A stretch of DNA of 64,000 nucleotides from Saprospiraceae bacterium (lineage in GTDB: Bacteria; Bacteroidota; Bacteroidia; Chitinophagales; Saprospiraceae): assembly GCA_020627535.1 (NCBI GenBank), contig JAHDGU010000001.1:228670-292669 (forward strand). Reading direction: 5' to 3'. The translations under genes were made by a program, and so were the position numbers. The stretch's first letter is position 1; each line of letters opens with the position of its first letter. The notes below the pieces were generated by a model that saw only the letters and a program-made list of their open reading frames with translations, did no database searches and was not told the DNA's origin. This document shows positions 44,838-54,172 of the stretch, one piece after another.

Positions 44838-47060
44838 TCACCACTCTCTAAAACAGTCTTCGATGATCGACTCGGCCTGCTTGGTGGCAGGTGTGAAGCC
44901 TCTATCTTTTTTGAGCGGATAGTTGCCGTAGCTCGGCCACTTCCACCAATACACGCCGTGGATGAAGTCTGTGGACTTCAATGATTCTGATACGAGTCTG
45001 ATGGCTCTGCTTTGATCTTCCTCGCTGATCTTGTCTGTGAGATCTTCATCATGTGGCTGACGCCAGGGAGCTTGGATATTGGCATAACCTATCTCGGTGA
45101 GCAGCACGGGTTTGCCATTTTCTTTGCTCAGAGCTTCGAGACGGCTGAGCATATCGTCGATACCTCTTTGCAAATCTTGATCCGTGGCATCGAGCTTGTC
45201 ACTGAGAGGGTAGTAACAGTTGCATCCTATGTAGTCTAGATCTGACCAAAACTCAATGTTCTCAATCTCATCTCCCCAGTTGGCCGCATAGGTCAGATAT
45301 CCTTTGTAAATATTCCGTATATCCAATATGATCTGCCGCCACTGATCTGGATACTTGAGTGTAGCTTGCTGAAACTCCGTACCGATGGCAAGCATATCAG
45401 CAGAGTAGAGCTCCGCCAAGATGGCATAGTGATAGATCCAATGTCGATACTGAGCGAAAAAACGATCCCAGTCTGCAGGATCAGCGAAGTCTATCGCACC
45501 AGGCCAGCTGCGAGGTAGCCAGATCTGTGGCTTCAGTAGTGTGGATAGACCATTTTCGTCAGCATGGTGTAGGCTGGTAGCAATGCTAGCATCATTTTCA
45601 GATACATAGTGTCTTACCACAGGGATCTTGTCGATGCGATCATGCTTTCGCATAAAGGAGTAGGGTACAATGGCGATTACCTTACTCCCCAGGGCAGTTA
45701 GTTTCTCAATTTGTTTTTTCGCTTCTGCACTGGCATAGCCATCGATGACATTGTAACCTTCATGAGCTAGAGTGAAACCTGGGCCGAGTCGCACCAGCGC
45801 CTTGATGGATCTAGTATTGCTTTTTGGTGCTCGGTCATTCATTCTCTGCCATGCCGCGTCTATCGATCTGTGGGATCCATCAGTCAGTATCCTAGAGATT
45901 TCCTCCATGCTGTATTCTTGGATAAGCTCACTGATCAAGAGATATCTCATCGCTTGGATTAACAGTCTCGACTGGTGATCTTGAGGCGAGAATAGTGCTT
46001 TGAGCTCTATTTCCAGTTTAGCAAAATGGAGGTGATGACTGATCTCTTTCATTTTGGCGAAAGCCTTCACTGCATAGTAGTCGCTCAGAATGGCAGAAGT
46101 TGACTCGGGCCAGTCTGGTCTATTTAGCTTCAGATATGCCTCTAGCCAGGCTGCAGGAATCTGATCTGCGTAGATCTCATTGGTGATGCTGTGTACTCCA
46201 GCGTCGGAAACATGTGCAAGGCTCATATCACTGGTCGCTAATGCTTTTGATTCAGCCGATTCGTAGCCTATGAGACGGATTGATTGCACTTCTTCTATGG
46301 AGAGCTGCTCATTGATTTCTCGGATGGTCTGCGTCCAAAGTGACCACATCCCTTCTTGCTCAAAGGCAAAATTTCCTTCATAATCGAGACCCATCACAGA
46401 GCCGGAGTCATTGCTCACAGTATTGATCGTACGGATTGTACTTGCGTCGATGTGCCAGCGAGCGTCGTAAGAGGCGAAGTAGACTCGTTGACCATCTTTG
46501 TAGACTTCTATGTCATGAATCTGGCTTCCAAGTCTGGAGGCACGCAGCTCGCTGCTGAGATGATTCATCAGGTCTGATTCATCAGCACCAGTAAACATGC
46601 GAAATGGCATGCGCCGATTATATGGATTGGGATGCCAATCTAGGCTGAGAAGGAGTCCTTTCCCATGGATCGTATCCTGGTGTATGACCATGCGCTCGGG
46701 ATGCACTTCTATCTTGAGTGTATCAAGGAATTCTCTGATGACAGAATTGTGCTCAGGTGTGCCAAGAAGTTGTACGATGGCTTGGTCAAGCTCAGAAGCA
46801 GAGACTAAATCACTCGGTTTTTTGTCTATTGTCTGGAATCGGAGTCCACGAACAAGTTCGCCCGCTAGCTCCTCGTAACTTTCTTGAAGTCCTCCACTCT
46901 CAGGGTAGATCACCAGCTGACCACTGTGCCCAGCAAATATGTCTCTCAGGTCCATTTTGGCGAAAGCCGCATCCGACTCGTCCTCAGAGACATCGCCAGT
47001 GCGTGGAGTGCATGAGCATATCAAGATATACAGAAAGAGCAGCAGACCGATGTAGCGCAT
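44838..47060 (-). CDS. Lipoprotein with C-terminal GH113-like glycosidase domain
   Basis: 740 residues from ATG 47060, with signal and lipobox in RYIGLLLFLYILICSC. The last ~313 residues form a TIM-barrel like GH113 (beta-mannanase group): GFTLAHEGYNVIDGY, SLHHADENGLSTLLKPQIWL, the acid/base candidate Glu562 (AIGTEFQ), WSDLDYIGCNCYYPL, the nucleophile candidate Glu656 (LLTEIGY) and GVYWWKWPSY. Residues about 25-425 are an acidic, helical and beta region that I cannot assign; part of it (HPNPYNRRMPFRMF, IRTINTVSND) may be sugar-binding. The substrate is unknown. Three T-run mini-hairpins fall in this gene. A TAACTTTG box ends 5 nt before the ATG. Confidence 0.78.
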   Translation of the reverse strand: MRYIGLLLFLYILICSCTPRTGDVSEDESDAAFAKMDLRDIFAGHSGQLVIYPESGGLQESYEELAGELVRGLRFQTIDKKPSDLVSASELDQAIVQLLGTPEHNSVIREFLDTLKIEVHPERMVIHQDTIHGKGLLLSLDWHPNPYNRRMPFRMFTGADESDLMNHLSSELRASRLGSQIHDIEVYKDGQRVYFASYDARWHIDASTIRTINTVSNDSGSVMGLDYEGNFAFEQEGMWSLWTQTIREINEQLSIEEVQSIRLIGYESAESKALATSDMSLAHVSDAGVHSITNEIYADQIPAAWLEAYLKLNRPDWPESTSAILSDYYAVKAFAKMKEISHHLHFAKLEIELKALFSPQDHQSRLLIQAMRYLLISELIQEYSMEEISRILTDGSHRSIDAAWQRMNDRAPKSNTRSIKALVRLGPGFTLAHEGYNVIDGYASAEAKKQIEKLTALGSKVIAIVPYSFMRKHDRIDKIPVVRHYVSENDASIATSLHHADENGLSTLLKPQIWLPRSWPGAIDFADPADWDRFFAQYRHWIYHYAILAELYSADMLAIGTEFQQATLKYPDQWRQIILDIRNIYKGYLTYAANWGDEIENIEFWSDLDYIGCNCYYPLSDKLDATDQDLQRGIDDMLSRLEALSKENGKPVLLTEIGYANIQAPWRQPHDEDLTDKISEEDQSRAIRLVSESLKSTDFIHGVYWWKWPSYGNYPLKKDRGFTPATKQAESIIEDCFREW
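45652..45663 (-). repeat. T-run mini-hairpin element, ATGC-GAAA-GCAT
   Basis: A stem variant that is A/T-containing yet fully paired, preceded by TTT on the minus strand. It encodes SFMRKH in the GH113-like domain. Confidence 0.5.
46056..46065 (+). repeat. T-run mini-hairpin element, GGC-GAAA-GCC
   Basis: Preceded by ATTTT, antisense to the GH113-like gene (coding strand AFAK). Confidence 0.75.
46959..46968 (+). repeat. T-run mini-hairpin element, GGC-GAAA-GCC
   Basis: Preceded by ATTTT; identical over 15 bases to the copy at 46056 and again read AFAK, near the mature N-terminus of the lipoprotein. Confidence 0.75.
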
Positions 47061-47065
47061 GAGTT

Positions 47066-47073
47066 CAAAGTTA
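47066..47073 (-). promoter_or_regulatory. -7 box, 5 nt before the GH113-like ATG
   Basis: Minus-strand TAACTTTG, a full match to TAnnTTTG. Confidence 0.6.
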
Positions 47074-47199
47074 TGGCGCATCATGATGCTGTCCATCAGG
47101 CATGAAAGCTGATTTGGCGATGAAAAGTGGTTGCTGATCCAAATAGAGCCGCAGCTCAAGGAAATCTGACTTATTTTCACATCAAACACGTCAAGGCCT

Positions 47200-47940
47200 A
47201 TGTCCAATTCTGTCATCCTTACTGAGAAACTGCGCAAAACTTATGTGATGGGTGCGGAGAAAGTACATGCGCTCGCAGGCGTGGACGTAACCATCAATCG
47301 CAATGAATATGTAGCTCTCATGGGTCCTTCAGGATCAGGCAAGTCGACTTTGATGAATCTCCTTGGATGCTTGGACTCTCCCACGAGTGGTAGCTATTGG
47401 CTCAATGGTACGGACGTCAGTGAGATGACGGACGCCGAGCTTGCAGCGATCCGGAATAAAGAGATTGGTTTCGTCTTTCAGACTTTCAATCTCCTTCCTA
47501 AGATGAGTAGCTTGGAAAATGTCGCCTTGCCCTTGATATATTCTGGTAAGTCTAAAGCCTATCGAGAGGAGCGTGCTGAGTATGTCCTTGGACTAGTAGG
47601 GCTGGGTGATCGCGTATCTCACAAACCCAATGAGCTTAGTGGTGGACAGCGCCAGCGCGTAGCCATCGCTAGGGCGCTGGTCAATGATCCAGCTCTAATC
47701 CTGGCAGATGAACCTACGGGAAACCTTGACACCAAGACATCTGTGGAGATCATGGAGATTTTTACGCAGATCCATGATGCTGGTAACACCGTAGTTCTCG
47801 TGACTCACGAACCGGACATTGCCGAGCATGCTCATAGGATCATACGACTGAGGGATGGTCTCGTGGAATCTGACTTGCGCAATCAAAACATCGTGCGACC
47901 ATCTACACGCCTAAATTTGTCCGAAACTGACGGACATTGA
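47200..47940 (+). CDS. ABC transporter ATP-binding protein, MacB/LolD-like
   Basis: 246 residues. The MacB/LolD group is indicated by [18 protein letters not shown], Walker [10 protein letters not shown] followed by [14 protein letters not shown], the Q-loop [10 protein letters not shown], signature [14 protein letters not shown] and Walker [13 protein letters not shown]. Such ATPases pair with FtsX-like permeases for lipoprotein release or macrolide/peptide export. No permease lies nearby. Its 3' end overlaps the start of the cobalamin adenosyltransferase gene by 4 nt (TTGA), which points to coupled translation but not shared function. Confidence 0.93.
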   Translation: MSNSVILTEKLRKTYVMGAEKVHALAGVDVTINRNEYVALMGPSGSGKSTLMNLLGCLDSPTSGSYWLNGTDVSEMTDAELAAIRNKEIGFVFQTFNLLPKMSSLENVALPLIYSGKSKAYREERAEYVLGLVGLGDRVSHKPNELSGGQRQRVAIARALVNDPALILADEPTGNLDTKTSVEIMEIFTQIHDAGNTVVLVTHEPDIAEHAHRIIRLRDGLVESDLRNQNIVRPSTRLNLSETDGH

Positions 47941-48473
47941 AAATCTATACCAAGACCGGTGACCAAGGTCAGACCTCTCTCCTAGGCGGTGAGCGACTAT
48001 CCAAGGATGAACTCCGCATAGAATGCTACGGTACCGTGGATGAGCTCAATTCTCATCTGGGCAAGCTGAGTACCTTGACAGATCACCGGGCGGAATTGCT
48101 GCATGGAATTCAAAATCGCCTTTTTGATATCGGAAGTGTGCTCGCCTGCAAGGATCCAAAAGCCTGGAATCTGCAAGGTGTCAATGCTGATGATATCTCA
48201 GCGCTGGAGACGGATATGGATCGTATGAATGAGGAACTACCTGCCCTTACCAATTTTGTCATACCTGGCGGAGATGAAGCTGCAGCCGAAGCGCACATCG
48301 CACGATGTGTCTGTCGCAGAGCCGAGCGGCGGATAGTATCTCTATCAGCAGAGGAAGAAGTAGCGGGAGAAATCGTACAATATCTCAATCGACTCTCTGA
48401 CTGGTGCTTTGTCTTTTCCCGATACATCATGCTCCAGGCAAATGTGACTGAGAGGATCTGGAAATCAAGATGA
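47937..48473 (+). CDS. Cob(I)alamin adenosyltransferase, PduO type
   Basis: 178-residue cytoplasmic enzyme transferring the adenosyl group of ATP to cob(I)alamin to make coenzyme B12. The N-terminus [20 protein letters not shown] is the ATP-binding signature and [14 protein letters not shown] follows. The C-terminal helix has the [12 protein letters not shown] motif and [15 protein letters not shown], the substrate-side segment. The start is a TTG overlapping the upstream stop, giving the family's normal N-terminus. Together with the BtuB/BtuG-like genes at 59772-62706 it suggests B12 import and use. Confidence 0.94.
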   Translation: MKIYTKTGDQGQTSLLGGERLSKDELRIECYGTVDELNSHLGKLSTLTDHRAELLHGIQNRLFDIGSVLACKDPKAWNLQGVNADDISALETDMDRMNEELPALTNFVIPGGDEAAAEAHIARCVCRRAERRIVSLSAEEEVAGEIVQYLNRLSDWCFVFSRYIMLQANVTERIWKSR

Positions 48474-48495
48474 CCGCTCATCGCATCGAAGGTGC

Positions 48496-48503
48496 TATTT
48501 TTG
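48496..48503 (+). promoter_or_regulatory. -7 box, 4 nt before the 7TM-HD gene ATG
   Basis: TATTTTTG, a full consensus match, ends 4 nt before ATG 48508, exactly as at lepA and 26904. It sits only 22 nt after the adenosyltransferase stop codon. No -33 TTG at 18 nt. Confidence 0.6.
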
Positions 48504-48507
48504 AGTC

Positions 48508-50535
48508 ATGACAGAATCCCAAAATTTGTCGTCTGAAGAGACTAGATCCTATCTCTGGTCTTACATGATCATATCAAGTGCCGTGGCGATTATGGCACTC
48601 TTCTTCCCGACAAGTAAGGATCAGTTGCAGTCCGCTGAGCTTGGGGCCGTATGGGATCGGCCTACATTGACAGCAGACCGCGAAATCGTACTGAACGAGA
48701 ACGCCATGCTCTCAGAAGATGAGATCCGCGCCCAGCATCGACCCATCTACGTCAAGGATCATCAGATCTTTGAGAGAAGTGCTCTGCAGCTAGAACGTCA
48801 GTTGCCACTCGTCACCACGGACATGACACCAAGCGACTACGCGAGCTTAGAGAAGACCATCAGCGATCTCCTCAAGGCCATGGGAAAGTCACTGGTCATA
48901 ACAGCATTGCCTGAGAGTAATGTCATTTCAGTAAAGTCTGGCGATAAGAGCTCCTATGTATCCATGGAAAATCTACTGACCGTGGAGGCAGCTCAAGTCA
49001 AGTTTAGTGAACAGCTGAAGGCTAAGGGTCTCGAGCAGTACTTTGATGCTGTCAAAAATCTCATCAAGGAAAATCTTAAGTACGACGCCGCTCAAAACGA
49101 CCAGGCGATAGCGGAGAAGCTTGCCTCCAATCGCAAGGCGAGTGTCATCTCTCCAGGTACCGTGATCATCGCCAAGGGACAAGTTGTGACGCCAGAGAAG
49201 TACGCATTCCTAGAAGCGTATAATGCCGGTCAGAGCCCATACGGCTTTTTCAAGGTGAGCAATTGGTGGCGATTTTTTGGATATCTTTTGCTGACTTCAT
49301 TGATCCTGAGCATATTCTTGGTGTACTTGGGCAATCATGATCCCATGATATTGCACAAGCCTACAAGACTCATCTTCATGATGCTTTGGCCAGTGCTATT
49401 TGGCGCATTGGTCTACTTCATAGAACGCTCGGGTGCTGTGAGTAGCTACATCATCCCGTTTTGCATCGTACCGATTATCGTCAGGTCTTTTACCAATTCG
49501 CGCTTGGCGCTCTTTACACATGTAGTCGTAGTACTCATCGCATCATTTCTATCCAAGCAAGGCTACGAGTTTACCTTCTTGCAGATGTTGGCTGGAATTG
49601 TGGCAGTGCTTTTTGTGAAAGAAACAAGAGACTGGAGTGAGTTTTTCATGTCTCTGTTGCTCATCTTGCTGAGCTATTGTCTCGGGTATTTTGGTGTGTC
49701 CTTGATTCAGGACGGATCACTTGCAGGGCTGGAGTGGAAAAATTATCTCTGGTTCTTCCTCAATGTATTCTTGACCTTGTTGGCTTATCCTTTGATCCCG
49801 CTGATAGAGCGCTTGTTTGGCTTCACGACAAGCATCAAGCTAACTGAGCTTGCTGACCTCAATCGACCTTTGCTCAAGGATCTGTCGATCAAAGCTCCTG
49901 GTACACTGCAACACAGTCTACAAGTCAGTAATCTCTGTCAGGCTGCCGCAGAAAAAATAGGTGCCAATGTACAGCTCATCAAAGTAGGCGCGCTATATCA
50001 TGATATCGGTAAGCTACATGATCCACCCTGTTTCATCGAGAATCAGTCAGGTCACAATCCTCATGAATCTAAAAACAACTTTGAATCCGCGAGGGCAATC
50101 ATAGACCATGTGATAGAAGGTGAGAAGATGGCAGTCAAAGCCAAATTGCCCAAAGACATCATCGATTTCATCAGGACCCATCATGGAACGACTAGGGTCG
50201 AGTACTTCTACCGCAATCAGCTCAATCAGCACCCTGATAAGGAGTTTGACGAAACTCTCTTCCGCTATCCTGGGCCCAATCCATGGACCAAGGAGCAGAC
50301 GATCATGATGATGGCGGACAGTCTTGAGGCTGCTAGCAAAAGCCTCAAGAATGCCACTGGACAGGATATCGATAATCTCGTCGATAAGATCATCGATGGG
50401 AAGCTCAAAGCAGGGCAGCTAGATGATAGTCCGCTGAGTTTTTCAGAGCTTGAGAAGTGCAAAGGAGTCTTTAAATCAATGCTGAGAAGTATCAACCATG
50501 TTCGGGTGGAGTATCCTGAGGAGAAGAAGCCTTAA
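48508..50535 (+). CDS. 7TM-HD family phosphohydrolase (PgpH-like)
   Basis: 675 residues. After a first transmembrane helix (about 14-34) comes an extracytoplasmic 7TMR-HDED domain of about 220 residues (LNENAMLSEDEIRAQHRPIY, then SPGTVIIAKGQVVTPEKY). A block of membrane helices (about 250-445) and a C-terminal cytoplasmic HD domain (about 450-660) follow: GTLQHSLQVSNLCQAAAEKIG, LYHDIGKLHDP (the HD metal ligands), FIRTHHGTTRVEY, and MMADSLEAASKSL. This is the architecture of PgpH, a cyclic-di-AMP phosphodiesterase; the substrate is inferred from family. It is independently promoted, probably without a 5' leader. Confidence 0.93.
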   Translation: MTESQNLSSEETRSYLWSYMIISSAVAIMALFFPTSKDQLQSAELGAVWDRPTLTADREIVLNENAMLSEDEIRAQHRPIYVKDHQIFERSALQLERQLPLVTTDMTPSDYASLEKTISDLLKAMGKSLVITALPESNVISVKSGDKSSYVSMENLLTVEAAQVKFSEQLKAKGLEQYFDAVKNLIKENLKYDAAQNDQAIAEKLASNRKASVISPGTVIIAKGQVVTPEKYAFLEAYNAGQSPYGFFKVSNWWRFFGYLLLTSLILSIFLVYLGNHDPMILHKPTRLIFMMLWPVLFGALVYFIERSGAVSSYIIPFCIVPIIVRSFTNSRLALFTHVVVVLIASFLSKQGYEFTFLQMLAGIVAVLFVKETRDWSEFFMSLLLILLSYCLGYFGVSLIQDGSLAGLEWKNYLWFFLNVFLTLLAYPLIPLIERLFGFTTSIKLTELADLNRPLLKDLSIKAPGTLQHSLQVSNLCQAAAEKIGANVQLIKVGALYHDIGKLHDPPCFIENQSGHNPHESKNNFESARAIIDHVIEGEKMAVKAKLPKDIIDFIRTHHGTTRVEYFYRNQLNQHPDKEFDETLFRYPGPNPWTKEQTIMMMADSLEAASKSLKNATGQDIDNLVDKIIDGKLKAGQLDDSPLSFSELEKCKGVFKSMLRSINHVRVEYPEEKKP

Positions 50536-50565
50536 ATGATGATAGTCTATACGGTATCAAACAGA

Positions 50566-51138
50566 TTAAGCAACCGACGCTTGGCCTAGCAAATACCTCC
50601 TCTCATACCACTCATATGCCGGCAAAAGCACAGCGAGGAATACTAGATTGCCTGCAAAACTGCTCAATACAAACGGAAGGCCTGCCACATAGCATGTTGC
50701 TAGTCCCTCTGCAGTCTGCGGGAACATTGGACTGCCTAGCCAGATACCGAAGTTGCTCAGCAAGAAGAAGACCACGGAGCCCACCAAAGCAGCTAGGACG
50801 AGTCTCACACTACCAGGCTTGCTACTTCGTCCTATGATCAGCTGACCTGCAATCGCTGTCATCATAAATCCTCCTATGATCCATGCCACACCAGTCGTCA
50901 AAATCGTAAAGCCTTCATAGTACTGGCTGTATACTGTATTGTTGAGAAGCAAGTCACTGAGGAGTACCGCAATCATTGGTACCAGAAGTGCAAGGGACTT
51001 GCGCTTAAACTTCGCACCTACAAGAAGACAAGTAGCTCCTACGGCAGTGAAATTCGGCCAATGTGGTACGATGCGACTAATAGCTGCTACGGCTATCAAG
51101 GCAAAAAATCCAACGAGTGCTGCTTTTTTCGGATTCAT
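50566..51138 (-). CDS. Multi-pass membrane protein, DUF6580-like putative transporter component
   Basis: 190 residues from ATG 51138, with five or six hydrophobic helices. The opening AALVGFFALIAVAAISRIVP followed by HWPNFTAVGATCLLVGA resembles the DUF6580 family, which looks like small-molecule transport S-components. No energising subunit lies beside it. I excluded a longer N-terminus (to 51222) because a TAATTTTG box lies between the two starts. It converges with the 7TM-HD gene and is divergent from the CPBP gene. Confidence 0.8.
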   Translation of the reverse strand: MNPKKAALVGFFALIAVAAISRIVPHWPNFTAVGATCLLVGAKFKRKSLALLVPMIAVLLSDLLLNNTVYSQYYEGFTILTTGVAWIIGGFMMTAIAGQLIIGRSSKPGSVRLVLAALVGSVVFFLLSNFGIWLGSPMFPQTAEGLATCYVAGLPFVLSSFAGNLVFLAVLLPAYEWYERRYLLGQASVA

Positions 51139-51155
51139 AGCTGGGCTGTTTGGTC

Positions 51156-51163
51156 CAAAATTA
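51156..51163 (-). promoter_or_regulatory. -7 box for the DUF6580-like gene
   Basis: Minus-strand TAATTTTG, 17 nt before ATG 51138. Confidence 0.5.
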
Positions 51164-51216
51164 CTCAATTGCCTGAGCCTTTTGCTACCTTCGAGTTCAT
51201 ATTGCACAATTCCGCT

Positions 51217-52209
51217 ATGCATAGAGTACTGAGTTTCCTGAGGATCATACCTCGGACGCCATTGATCAGTCTAGACGTATTCAGGTCACTCCTGTTCATG
51301 ATCCTCGGTTTTCTGCTCATCAGCGTGAGCTATATCTTGGGTCGCAGCCCGCTACTGATGTATATGAGCCGGCTGGCTGATGAGCTCGATGAAGGCACGC
51401 GAGATGCTTTCTATGCCTCAGGCGATCTGAGCTATATCGGACTGGACAATAACTTGGGATTCTTACTCATGCTGTTGACTTTTGTCATCATTTTTCTAGC
51501 GTTTTGGGCTTTTATGAGGACCTTATATGGTCTGAGCTTGAAGGAAATCATCACGCCATTTGAAAGGATCAGATGGGGCAGGGTGTTTTGGGGATTTGGG
51601 CTCATCTTCTTGATGTCTGCTATCTCTGAGGGATTGAGTTATCTGCTTTCTCCAGAGAGTTACAGCTTGACCTTTGACCTACAGAGTTTCTTGCCACTCC
51701 TTGTGATCTGCTTTTTGATATTGCCCATCCAGACATCTATCGAGGAACTCTTTATTCGAGGATACCTCATGCCTCATCTCTCTCATATCGCTAATAAGGC
51801 CATCGTGGGGCTGCTCGTGACCTCCTTGCTCTTTGCAATCATGCACATGGACAATCCCGAGGTGCGCGAACACGGCATGCTTTTAACATTCCCTTATTAC
51901 TTCATTTCTGCGGTGTTTCTGGGATTGATGACCATACTGGATGATGGGCTGGAAATGGCGCTGGGCGTGCATTTTGGCGTCAATCTATTTGGGGCGAGTA
52001 TCGTGAGTTATGAGGCGGCTGTCATTCCTACACGGACGATTTGGGAAAGTACAGAAACCAATCCTGCCATGGTCTTGGTTGTAGGTACCGTGATCTCTGC
52101 AGTATTTTTATGGCTGAGCGCCAAAAAGTATGACTGGCCATCGCTCAAGGTGCTCCTAGATGATATCATTACTGAAAAAGACAAAAATGAATATGAAGAT
52201 TATGCATAA
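51217..52209 (+). CDS. CPBP-family intramembrane endopeptidase
   Basis: 330 residues from ATG 51217 with about eight hydrophobic helices. The Abi/CAAX-protease (CPBP) motifs appear in order: SIEELFIRGYL (EExxxR-type motif 1), LLFAIMHM (FxxxH motif 2) and HFGVNLF (HxxxN motif 3), so the glutamic protease site is intact. Target unknown; relatives process prenylated or bacteriocin-linked proteins. The next gene begins inside its last codons, in another frame, so they are coupled. Confidence 0.9.
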   Translation: MHRVLSFLRIIPRTPLISLDVFRSLLFMILGFLLISVSYILGRSPLLMYMSRLADELDEGTRDAFYASGDLSYIGLDNNLGFLLMLLTFVIIFLAFWAFMRTLYGLSLKEIITPFERIRWGRVFWGFGLIFLMSAISEGLSYLLSPESYSLTFDLQSFLPLLVICFLILPIQTSIEELFIRGYLMPHLSHIANKAIVGLLVTSLLFAIMHMDNPEVREHGMLLTFPYYFISAVFLGLMTILDDGLEMALGVHFGVNLFGASIVSYEAAVIPTRTIWESTETNPAMVLVVGTVISAVFLWLSAKKYDWPSLKVLLDDIITEKDKNEYEDYA

Positions 52210-54088
52210 AACGATCAAGCTGTCTGCTCTCACCATGTCTCTGGTGATGAGCATGAGCATTTTGGCGAAAGCCCAGTACTGGCAGCAAGAAGTAGATTAC
52301 AAGATGGAAATCAATGTCGACGCTGCCAAGAATCAATACCAAGGCACTCAGACTCTGGTATACACCAATAATAGTCCTGATGAGCTTGATAAGGTCTATT
52401 ACCACCTGTACTTCAATGCTTTTCAGCCGGGTAGTATGATGGATGAGCGCAACAAGGCACTTTCTGACTCAGATCCTCGGGTACAGTCACGAATCAGTAA
52501 GCTCGGTGAGGATGAGATCGGATATCATCAGATCAAGTCTCTGACCCAAGACGGTCAGGCCCTGCAGTACAAGGTAGAAGGCACAATCCTAGAAGTCGAT
52601 CTGGCGAGTCCGCTAGCATCGGGAGCTAGTACGACACTTCACATGGAGTATGACGCGCAAGTGCCACTACAGATCAGACGATCAGGTCGTGACAATAAAG
52701 AAGGAATCAGATTTTCAATGTCCCAATGGTATCCAAAACTCTGCGAGTATGACTGGCAAGGATGGCATGCCAATCCTTACATCGGCAGAGAGTTTCACGG
52801 AGTGTGGGGTGACTTTGATGTGACGATCATTATCGACGAGGACTACATCGTGGGTGCTACTGGTATCGAACTTGAAGCTCCAGGCCTCGAGACACCTCGA
52901 GCCGCTACCAAGGAAGAGGCGCGAAGACAAGCTGCACGTCGCAAGGACTTCAAGAAAAGCAAAAAGCGTGCATGGAGATTCAAAGCAAAAGATGTACACG
53001 ACTTTGCATGGGCGGCAGATCCAGACTATGAGCACACACGCCTCATGACACCTAGCAATGTGGAACTCAATTTTTACTTCCAGCCAGGTGAGAAAACATC
53101 AGAAAACTGGGCCAACCTACCAAAGGTCATGTCTGCAGCGCTAGAGTATATTAATGAGCGCTACGGGAAGTATCCTTACGGCAAGTACTCCTTCATCCAA
53201 GGTGGAGATGGCGGTATGGAGTATCCCATGGCCACACTGATCACAGGTGAGAGATCTTTCAACAGCCTTGTCGGTGTATCGGTGCATGAGCTTATGCATA
53301 GCTGGTATCAACATGGTCTCGCCACCAATGAGGCACTCTATCCTTGGATGGATGAGGGATTCACCTCCTTTGCATCTAGTGATGTGATGAACTGGCTCAT
53401 AGGTCAAGGCCTGATCAATGGTACATATCGGGAAGACCCTCAGCAAGGAAGTTATCAGGGATACATCGGATTTACGGCATCTGGTATGGAGGAGCCGCTA
53501 AGTACTCATGCGGATCACTACATGACCAATGCGGCCTATGGTGTGGGATCGTACGTCAAAGGAGCTGTCTTTGCTGCTCAACTCAGATACATCATGGGTG
53601 AAGAGACTTTCTACACCGCCTTCAAGGACTATTATGATCGCTGGGAAGGAAAGCATCCTACAGACTATGACTTTATCAGAGTCATGGAAGATCATGCTGA
53701 TATGGAGCTTGATTGGTATCGGGAATACATGGTAAATACGACTCACACGATTGACTATGGTATCAGCAATGTCAAGTCAATTGATGGAGGCGTGGTCGTG
53801 GATCTTGAGAAGATCGGAGTCTTTCCCATGCCACTAGATGTGGAGGTTGAGACGAGAGATGGAGGGAAAAAAGTCTATCACATACCACTCAGGATGATGC
53901 GTGGCGAGAAGCAGGAGTGGGCTGGAGATATCCCTGCAGAGATCATGGCTGATTGGCCCTGGACACATCCGAGCTACCAACTGCAGCTACCGATCAGCAT
54001 CAAGGAGCTCAAGTCGATCACCATCGACCCTAAGAATCAGATGGCAGATGTCAATAAGGACAATAACTCCTACGAGCAAGCAGAGTAG
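52187..54088 (+). CDS. M1-family metallopeptidase (secreted)
   Basis: About 633 residues from ATG 52187 (ATG 52193 and 52202 are also possible); the start overlaps the CPBP gene. A signal peptide ends SILAKA|QYW. The N-terminal ~240 residues are the beta saddle of M1 peptidases (VDAAKNQYQGTQTLVYTNNS). The exopeptidase motif is GGMEYPM, the zinc site is HELMH with the third ligand Glu in WMDEGF about 18 residues on, and a helical C-terminal part follows. It is probably a periplasmic or outer-surface aminopeptidase. A mini-hairpin element overlaps the signal-peptide cleavage codons, and a terminator follows the gene. Confidence 0.93.
   Translation: MNMKIMHKTIKLSALTMSLVMSMSILAKAQYWQQEVDYKMEINVDAAKNQYQGTQTLVYTNNSPDELDKVYYHLYFNAFQPGSMMDERNKALSDSDPRVQSRISKLGEDEIGYHQIKSLTQDGQALQYKVEGTILEVDLASPLASGASTTLHMEYDAQVPLQIRRSGRDNKEGIRFSMSQWYPKLCEYDWQGWHANPYIGREFHGVWGDFDVTIIIDEDYIVGATGIELEAPGLETPRAATKEEARRQAARRKDFKKSKKRAWRFKAKDVHDFAWAADPDYEHTRLMTPSNVELNFYFQPGEKTSENWANLPKVMSAALEYINERYGKYPYGKYSFIQGGDGGMEYPMATLITGERSFNSLVGVSVHELMHSWYQHGLATNEALYPWMDEGFTSFASSDVMNWLIGQGLINGTYREDPQQGSYQGYIGFTASGMEEPLSTHADHYMTNAAYGVGSYVKGAVFAAQLRYIMGEETFYTAFKDYYDRWEGKHPTDYDFIRVMEDHADMELDWYREYMVNTTHTIDYGISNVKSIDGGVVVDLEKIGVFPMPLDVEVETRDGGKKVYHIPLRMMRGEKQEWAGDIPAEIMADWPWTHPSYQLQLPISIKELKSITIDPKNQMADVNKDNNSYEQAE
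52264..52273 (+). repeat. T-run mini-hairpin element, GGC-GAAA-GCC
   Basis: Preceded by ATTTT; read ILAKA at the signal-peptidase site of the M1 peptidase. Confidence 0.75.
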
Positions 54089-54095
54089 GAGCTCA

Positions 54096-54107
54096 GCGCT
54101 TTCGCGC
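54096..54107 (-). repeat. T-run mini-hairpin element, GCGC-GAAA-GCGC
   Basis: Intergenic copy 8 nt after the M1 peptidase stop, directly before the terminator. On the minus strand ATTT precedes the stem. Confidence 0.65.
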
Positions 54108-54112
54108 AAATG

Positions 54113-54150
54113 AAAAGGCCGCCAAGAGAGATTGCTCTTAGCGGCCTTTT
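54113..54150. terminator. Bidirectional terminator between convergent genes
   Basis: AGGCCGCCAAGAG pairs with CTCTTAGCGGCCT (one mismatch) with a 6-nt loop and is followed by seven T. An AAAA run on the 5' side lets it serve the minus-strand gene as well. Confidence 0.85.
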
Positions 54151-54172
54151 TTTATGTGAATCATTTGATGAT

